A stretch of 64,000 bases of DNA. Source: Cellulomonas fulva (GTDB taxonomy: Bacteria > Actinomycetota > Actinomycetes > Actinomycetales > Cellulomonadaceae). A program made the translations under genes and the position numbers. Location: NCBI RefSeq assembly GCF_018531375.1, contig NZ_JAHBOH010000002.1:434001-498000 (forward strand), read 5' to 3'. Positions 59,665-64,000 of this stretch are shown piece after piece; the first letter of the stretch is position 1; each line of letters opens with the position of its first letter. The notes under the pieces are model-generated. The model made no database searches and was not told the DNA's origin. It worked only from the letters and a program-made list of their open reading frames with translations.

Positions 59665-60551
59665 CGCAGGAGCTTCGAGAGCCGCCGGTCCGCGAGCGGC
59701 TTGCCGCCGGTCTGGCACGTGGGGCAGTACTGCAACGACGAGTCCGCGAACGACACCTCGTGCACGGTGTCCCCGCAGGGCACGCCGTCCCAGCCGGGGC
59801 ACGGCTGGCCGGTGCGGCCGTGCACCCGCATGCCCCCGCGCTTGGCGTCCTTGAGCTGCGCGGCCGGCTTGCCCGCGGCCGCCGCGACGGCCTGCTCGAG
59901 CACGTCCTGCAGCGCCGCGTAGAGCCGGTCCGCCTGCTCCTCGGTCAGCGAGCGGGTGAGCGCGAACGGCGACGTCCGCGCGGCGTGGAGGATCTCGTCG
60001 GAGTACGCGTTGCCGATGCCCGCGATCGTGCCCTGGTCCCGCAGCAGGCCCTTGACCTGCTGGTTGCGGGCCGCGAGCAGCTCGCCGAACCCGTCCCGGT
60101 CGAGGTCCGACGAGAGCGGCTCGACGCCGAGCGTCGCGATCTGGGGGACCTCCTGGGGGTCGGCGACCACGTGCACGGCGAGCCGCTTGCGCGTGCCCTG
60201 CTCGGTGAGGTCGAACCCGGACCCGTCGTCGAGCCGCACGCGCAGCGCGAGCGGCGAGCGGCCGGGGCGCACGGGCGTCGTCGCGAGCTGGTCGGACCAT
60301 CGCACCCAGCCGGCCCGGGACAGGTGCCAGACGAGGTGCAGCGGCTCGCCCGTGGGCGTCGCGACCAGGAGGTCGAGCCACTTGCCGTGCCGCGACGCGT
60401 CCACCACCGTGCCGCCGACGAGCGCGTCGGGCGGCGGTCGGAAGGTCTTCAGCGCGGCGATGTCGCCGACGCCGACCTGCGTGACGGTGCGGCCCACCGC
60501 GCGCTCGCGGAGGAACCCGGCGAGCGCCTCGACCTCGGGAAGCTCGGGCAT
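59661..60551 (-). CDS. Fpg/Nei-family DNA glycosylase with altered zinc finger
   Basis: 296-aa base-excision enzyme. MPELPEVEAL supplies the catalytic Pro and Glu; the conserved Lys is in ALKTFRPPP; the helix-two-turn-helix QGTIAGIGNAYSDEILHAARTSPF follows. The zinc finger is CPGWDGVPCG ... YCPTC: C-x7-C in front rather than the usual C-x2-C, then C-x2-C. ATG at 60551 opens the family's invariant start. Which of Fpg or Nei activity it has cannot be told. Transcribed with the P-loop kinase gene. Confidence 0.93.
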   Translation of the reverse strand: MPELPEVEALAGFLRERAVGRTVTQVGVGDIAALKTFRPPPDALVGGTVVDASRHGKWLDLLVATPTGEPLHLVWHLSRAGWVRWSDQLATTPVRPGRSPLALRVRLDDGSGFDLTEQGTRKRLAVHVVADPQEVPQIATLGVEPLSSDLDRDGFGELLAARNQQVKGLLRDQGTIAGIGNAYSDEILHAARTSPFALTRSLTEEQADRLYAALQDVLEQAVAAAAGKPAAQLKDAKRGGMRVHGRTGQPCPGWDGVPCGDTVHEVSFADSSLQYCPTCQTGGKPLADRRLSKLLR

Positions 60552-60580
60552 GAGCCCATCGTGGCGCACGCCGGGCCCGG

Positions 60581-60622
60581 GCGCGGCCGGATGGGCGCGG
60601 CCGGATGGGCGCGGCCGGATGG
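60581..60622. repeat. Three tandem 14-bp units between glycosylase gene and proS
   Basis: GCGCGGCCGGATGG at 60581, 60595 and 60609, exact, followed by a diverged GCGTGGTCGG pair. It lies in the divergent gap, 30 bp upstream of the glycosylase start. Confidence 0.9.
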
Positions 60623-60669
60623 GCGTGGTCGGTGGGCTCGGCGTGGTCGGTCCGCGCGGCCGGGACAAC

Positions 60670-60675
60670 TAGGCT
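60670..60675 (+). promoter_or_regulatory. -10-like hexamer of leaderless proS
   Basis: TAGGCT ends 7 nt before ATG 60683. Confidence 0.5.
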
Positions 60676-60682
60676 TCCGCTC

Positions 60683-62470
60683 ATGCTCCTGCGTATGTCC
60701 ACGCTGTTCCTGCGCACGCTGCGCGAGGACCCCGCCGACGCCGAGGTCGCAAGCCACCGGCTCCTGGTGCGCGCCGGCTACATCCGCCGTGCCGCGCCCG
60801 GGATCTACACGTGGCTGCCGCTCGGCCTGCGCGTGCTGGCGAAGGTCGAGGCCGTCGTCCGCGAGGAGATGGCCGCCGCCGGCGCGCAGGAGGTGCACTT
60901 CCCGGCCCTGCTGCCCAAGGAGCCGTACGAGGCGACGGGGCGTTGGACCGAGTACGGGCCGAACATCTTCCGGCTCAAGGACCGCAAGGGCGGCGACTAC
61001 CTGCTGGCCCCGACGCACGAGGAGCTGTTCACGCTCCTGGTCAAGGACCTCTACTCGTCGTACAAGGACCTGCCCGCGACGCTCTTCCAGATCCAGACGA
61101 AGTACCGCGACGAGGCGCGCCCGCGCGCGGGCCTCATCCGCGGACGCGAGTTCGTCATGAAGGACGCGTACTCGTTCGACGTCGACGACGCGGGCCTGGA
61201 GGCGTCCTACCTGGTGCAGCGCGCGGCCTACCAGCGCATCTTCGACCGGCTCGGGCTCGAGTACGTGATCGTCGCGGCCACGTCGGGCGCGATGGGCGGC
61301 TCGCGGTCGGAGGAGTTCCTCACGCCGACGGCGATCGGCGAGGACACCTTCGTGCGGTCCGCGGGCGGCTACGCGGCCAACGTGGAGGCCGTCACCACCG
61401 TGGTCCCGGAGGCGCTGCCGTTCGACGACGCGCCCGCCGCGCACGTGGAGGACACCCCGGACACGCCGACGATCGACTCGCTCGTCGCGCTGGCGAACGA
61501 GCGCTTCGCGCGGCCGGACCGTGCGTGGACGGCCGCCGACACGCTGAAGAACGTCGTCCTCGCCCTCGTGCACCCCACGGGGGAGCGCGAGCTGCTCGTC
61601 GTCGGCCTTCCCGGGGACCGCGAGGTCGACCTCAAGCGGCTCGAGGCCGCGGTGTCCCCGGCCGAGGTCGAGGCCGCGGGCGAGGCGGACTTCGCCGCGC
61701 ACCCCGAGCTCGTCCGCGGGTACATCGGACCCTCCGCGCTCGGCCCGAACGCGCCGGTCGCCGAGGGTGCCGAGCGCACGGCGGTGCGCTACCTGCTCGA
61801 CCCGCGCGTGGTGTCCGGATCGCGCTGGATCACCGGGGCGAACGAGACCGGACGCCACGTGTTCGACCTGGTCGCGGGCCGGGACTTCACCGCCGACGGC
61901 ACGGTCGAGGCCGCCGAGGTGCGCGCGGGCGACCCCGCTCCGGACGGCTCGGGCCCGCTCGAGCTCGCGCGCGGCATCGAGATCGGCCACATCTTCGCGC
62001 TCGGCCGCAAGTACGCCCAGGCGCTCGGCCTGACCGTGCTGGACCAGAACGGCAAGGCGCAGGTCGTCACGATGGGCTCCTACGGCATCGGCGTCACGCG
62101 CGTGCTCGCGGCGCTCGCCGAGGCCAACCACGACGAGAAGGGCCTCGCCTGGCCCGCGCACGTCGCGCCCGCGCACGTGCACGTGGTCGCGACCGGCAAG
62201 GACCCGGCGGTCTTCGAGGCGGCGGAGCGGATCGCGGTCGAGCTCAGCGGGCGGGGCGTCGAGGTGCTGTACGACGACCGACCCAAGGTCTCGCCCGGCG
62301 TGAAGTTCGCCGACGCCGAGCTGCTCGGTGTCCCGCTGGTCGTGGTCGTGGGCCGCGGCCTGGCCGAGGGCGTGGTCGAGGTCCGGCCGCGCGCGGGAGC
62401 CCAGGGCGACCAGGTCGCGGTCGGCGAGGCCGTCGAGGCCATCGCGGCCCGCGTCGCGGCGCTGCTGTAG
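60683..62470 (+). CDS. proS: Prolyl-tRNA synthetase
   Basis: 595-aa class II synthetase of the bacterial type. Motif 1 region [13 protein letters not shown], motif 2 [31 protein letters not shown], and motif 3 [16 protein letters not shown] are visible. The editing (INS) domain lies at about 225-400, followed by the anticodon-binding domain ([11 protein letters not shown] to the end). ATG at 60683; the second ATG at 60695 (MSTLFLRTL) would give the more usual start and is an alternative. Divergent from the glycosylase gene. Confidence 0.97.
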   Translation: MLLRMSTLFLRTLREDPADAEVASHRLLVRAGYIRRAAPGIYTWLPLGLRVLAKVEAVVREEMAAAGAQEVHFPALLPKEPYEATGRWTEYGPNIFRLKDRKGGDYLLAPTHEELFTLLVKDLYSSYKDLPATLFQIQTKYRDEARPRAGLIRGREFVMKDAYSFDVDDAGLEASYLVQRAAYQRIFDRLGLEYVIVAATSGAMGGSRSEEFLTPTAIGEDTFVRSAGGYAANVEAVTTVVPEALPFDDAPAAHVEDTPDTPTIDSLVALANERFARPDRAWTAADTLKNVVLALVHPTGERELLVVGLPGDREVDLKRLEAAVSPAEVEAAGEADFAAHPELVRGYIGPSALGPNAPVAEGAERTAVRYLLDPRVVSGSRWITGANETGRHVFDLVAGRDFTADGTVEAAEVRAGDPAPDGSGPLELARGIEIGHIFALGRKYAQALGLTVLDQNGKAQVVTMGSYGIGVTRVLAALAEANHDEKGLAWPAHVAPAHVHVVATGKDPAVFEAAERIAVELSGRGVEVLYDDRPKVSPGVKFADAELLGVPLVVVVGRGLAEGVVEVRPRAGAQGDQVAVGEAVEAIAARVAALL

Positions 62471-62495
62471 CCCCGGCTCCGCGGGCCGCGGACCG

Positions 62496-63590
62496 TCAGG
62501 AGCCCGCGGCCTCGCCCTGCTCGGGCAGGCCGGGGAACGCGCTCGGCGCGGCGCCCCACGGTCGTGCGTCGGCGACGGAGCGGCGCAGGCCGTCGAGGTA
62601 CGGCGCGCGCCCGCCGGCGGGCACCTCGGCGACGGCGGCGGCGTAGGCGTCCGCGAGCCCGGTGCGGACCGACAGCGCGAGGCGCTCGAGCAGCGCGTCG
62701 TCGTCGAGCCCCGCGGGCAGCGCGTAGGCGGCGAGCCGCGGGTCCTGCGCGGTGTCGGTCAGCGCGGCGGACGCGGCCCACCGGGCCCCGAGCACCCGGT
62801 CGCGCGCGGCCGCCGTGAGGGACCGGTCCCGGTCGTCGTCCGACCGGCGTGCGGCGACGAGCTCGAACGTGAAGCCGGCCTCGTCGTGCGCGCGTGCCAA
62901 CGGCGCGGCCACCGGCGTCGGGACCTCGTCCGGCACCTCCTGCGCGTCCGCCGCGGGCGGCGCCGGGGAGTCCGCCCCGAGCCGTGCCGCGAGGCGGTCG
63001 GCGAGGTCGGCGCGGGAGACGGCGACCGACCCCACGAGCCGCGCGAGCGGTCCGTCGGCGACGTCGTCGGCGTCGGCCAGCGCGGTCGTCGACGTGCTGC
63101 CGAGCAGCGCGAGCACCTCGTCCGGCGTCGCCTCCACGGCGGAGCCGGCGGACGTCGGCGCGGGGGAGGCCGTCGGCTCGAGGCCCGACTCGTAGACGCC
63201 GCCGAGGGCGTCGGCCTGCTCCGTCGAGATCGTGGCGACCTGCTCGAGCAGCGTGTGCAGCGCGTCGTCGGACGACCCGTCGGCCGTGGCCGCCGCGGAC
63301 GTGGCGGCGTCGGTCAGCGCGAGCGCGTCGTCCACCGTGCGCGCCCGGACCTGCTCGACGGCGTCCGGTGTCGGCTCCGCCGGTGGCGGCGTCTCGAGCC
63401 GCAGCCCGCAGCCGGCGACGACGAGCGCGACGGCGGTCGCGACGAGCGCGGCGCCGGTGCGGCGGCCCGCACGACGCCTCGCAGCCTGGACCGTGCGGCG
63501 ACGGGCGCCGCCGGCGGTGCCGCTGCCGGTGCGCGGGGTGATCCCTGCCACGTCGCGCGTGGTCGCGGGGGTGTCGTCAGGCGTGCTCAT
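62496..63590 (-). CDS. DUF4439 lipoprotein
   Basis: 364-aa protein. A basic N-terminus and hydrophobic stretch end in the lipobox VVAGCG near residue 62, so it is a lipoprotein with an unusually long cytoplasmic lead. After a linker, the C-terminal part (RAHDEAGFTFELVAARRSDDDRDRSLTAAARDRVLGARWAA ... ALPAGLDDDALLERLALSVRTGLADAYAAAVAEV) fits the ferritin-like DUF4439 family common before rimP in actinobacteria. No function established. Convergent with proS; a 15-bp palindrome (62478-62492) lies in the 25-bp gap. Confidence 0.78.
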   Translation of the reverse strand: MSTPDDTPATTRDVAGITPRTGSGTAGGARRRTVQAARRRAGRRTGAALVATAVALVVAGCGLRLETPPPAEPTPDAVEQVRARTVDDALALTDAATSAAATADGSSDDALHTLLEQVATISTEQADALGGVYESGLEPTASPAPTSAGSAVEATPDEVLALLGSTSTTALADADDVADGPLARLVGSVAVSRADLADRLAARLGADSPAPPAADAQEVPDEVPTPVAAPLARAHDEAGFTFELVAARRSDDDRDRSLTAAARDRVLGARWAASAALTDTAQDPRLAAYALPAGLDDDALLERLALSVRTGLADAYAAAVAEVPAGGRAPYLDGLRRSVADARPWGAAPSAFPGLPEQGEAAGS

Positions 63591-63656
63591 CGCGGGCGAT
63601 CCTGCCATGCGGGGGCGCGCGGCCCCGGCAGGGCGGGCGCGCGCCCGCGGACTCGT

Positions 63657-63662
63657 TAGGCT
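63657..63662 (+). promoter_or_regulatory. -10-like hexamer of rimP
   Basis: TAGGCT lies about 55 bp before GTG 63718 and would give a normal leader with a GGGAGG ribosome binding site. Confidence 0.4.
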
Positions 63663-63717
63663 GGGCGCCACAAACGGGTCGCGCACGTCGGCCCCGCACA
63701 GGCGAAGGGAGGCGGTC

Positions 63718-64000
63718 GTGGTCGTGGTCGCACCGACGCAGCGGGTGAAGGACGTGGTCGAGCCGGTCGTGGCAGGGCTCGGGCTGGTGCTCGAGGAGGT
63801 GCACGTCCGGCGCGCCGGCGGGCGGCAGGTCGTCGAGATCGCCGTGGGCCAGACGCAGGACGACGAGGCCGAGCTCGACCTCGACCGCGTCGCCGCCGTG
63901 ACGGCCGCGATCTCGGACGCCCTGGACGCCACCGACCCGGTGCCCGGGGAGTACACGCTCGAGGTCGGCACGCGGGGAGCGGACGCGCCGCTGACGGAGC
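63718..64000 (+). CDS. rimP: Ribosome maturation factor RimP (3' end outside window)
   Basis: 94 codons of a usual 150-180. RimP assists 30S assembly and heads the rimP-nusA-infB operon, which would continue off the window. VKDVVEPVVAGLGLVLEEVHVRRAGGRQVVEIAV and the Asp-rich LDLDRVAAVTAAISDALD match the N-terminal domain; DPVPGEYTLEVGTRGADAPLTE corresponds to the family's YxLEVSSPGxxRPL but with T-R-G and A-P substitutions. The GTG at 63718 follows GGGAGG by 6 nt; a second GTG is two codons later. Confidence 0.88.
   Translation, partial: MVVVAPTQRVKDVVEPVVAGLGLVLEEVHVRRAGGRQVVEIAVGQTQDDEAELDLDRVAAVTAAISDALDATDPVPGEYTLEVGTRGADAPLTE

Overview
The window is a chromosomal segment of a very GC-rich actinobacterium. 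Gene content and order fit Cellulomonas or a close relative in the Micrococcales. The pointers are rpsP-khpA-rimM-trmD-rplS-lepB-rnhB-DUF2469-yraN-yifB-dprA-xerC-whiG, then M23 peptidase-rpsB-tsf-pyrH-frr-cdsA-rlmN-dxr-rip1-ispG-proS-rimP, plus an actinobacterial ileS T-box, DUF4233 and DUF4439 proteins, frequent GTG starts and many leaderless genes. The genus is inferred from layout and base composition, not from a marker gene. I saw no tRNA, rRNA, insertion sequence, prophage or CRISPR array.

Layout. 1-1949 (minus): end of an iron-siderophore type ABC importer (permease cut by the window edge, lipoprotein binding protein). 1950-2437: a divergent spacer with C/G tracts around a perfect hairpin. 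2438-7090: a short-chain dehydrogenase and a heterodimeric ABC exporter with one degenerate ATP site. 7229-9476 (minus): a TipA-like MerR regulator and two tandem HAD phosphatases. 9525-13118: ileS under a T-box. 13195-14274 (minus): a secreted beta-helix protein. 14345-21921: folC and ndk-DUF4233, normally near neighbours, are separated by a PTS-dependent dihydroxyacetone kinase operon (dhaK-dhaL-dhaM) and a TetR-MFS efflux pair. 21947-32676: smc, a small membrane protein, ftsY, the nitrogen operon amtB-glnB-glnD and ffh. 32705-34458: an amidohydrolase and a membrane protein. 34495-45305: translation, RNA-modification, secretion, DNA-uptake/recombination and sigma-factor genes. 45394-46017 (minus): M23 peptidase. 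46132-58010: rpsB to ispG, covering translation, UMP, phospholipid and isoprenoid (dxr, ispG) functions, interrupted by a minus-strand FAD oxidoreductase. 58102-64000: GNAT protein, minus-strand kinase and Fpg-like glycosylase, proS, minus-strand DUF4439 lipoprotein and the start of rimP.

Most of the window is conserved housekeeping DNA. I did not find a clearly new multi-gene system. The most interesting signals are: a GlnD with no C-terminal ACT sensor domains; an rplS leader with mutually exclusive pairings ending beside the ribosome binding site; helically phased GTGCAC palindromes before dhaK; a nearly perfect 15-bp inverted repeat before tetR; two copies of a palindromic intergenic element sharing one core; several short tandem-repeat arrays confined to gene junctions; and at least twelve genes whose -10-like hexamer ends 6-8 nt before the start codon, which implies leaderless mRNAs.
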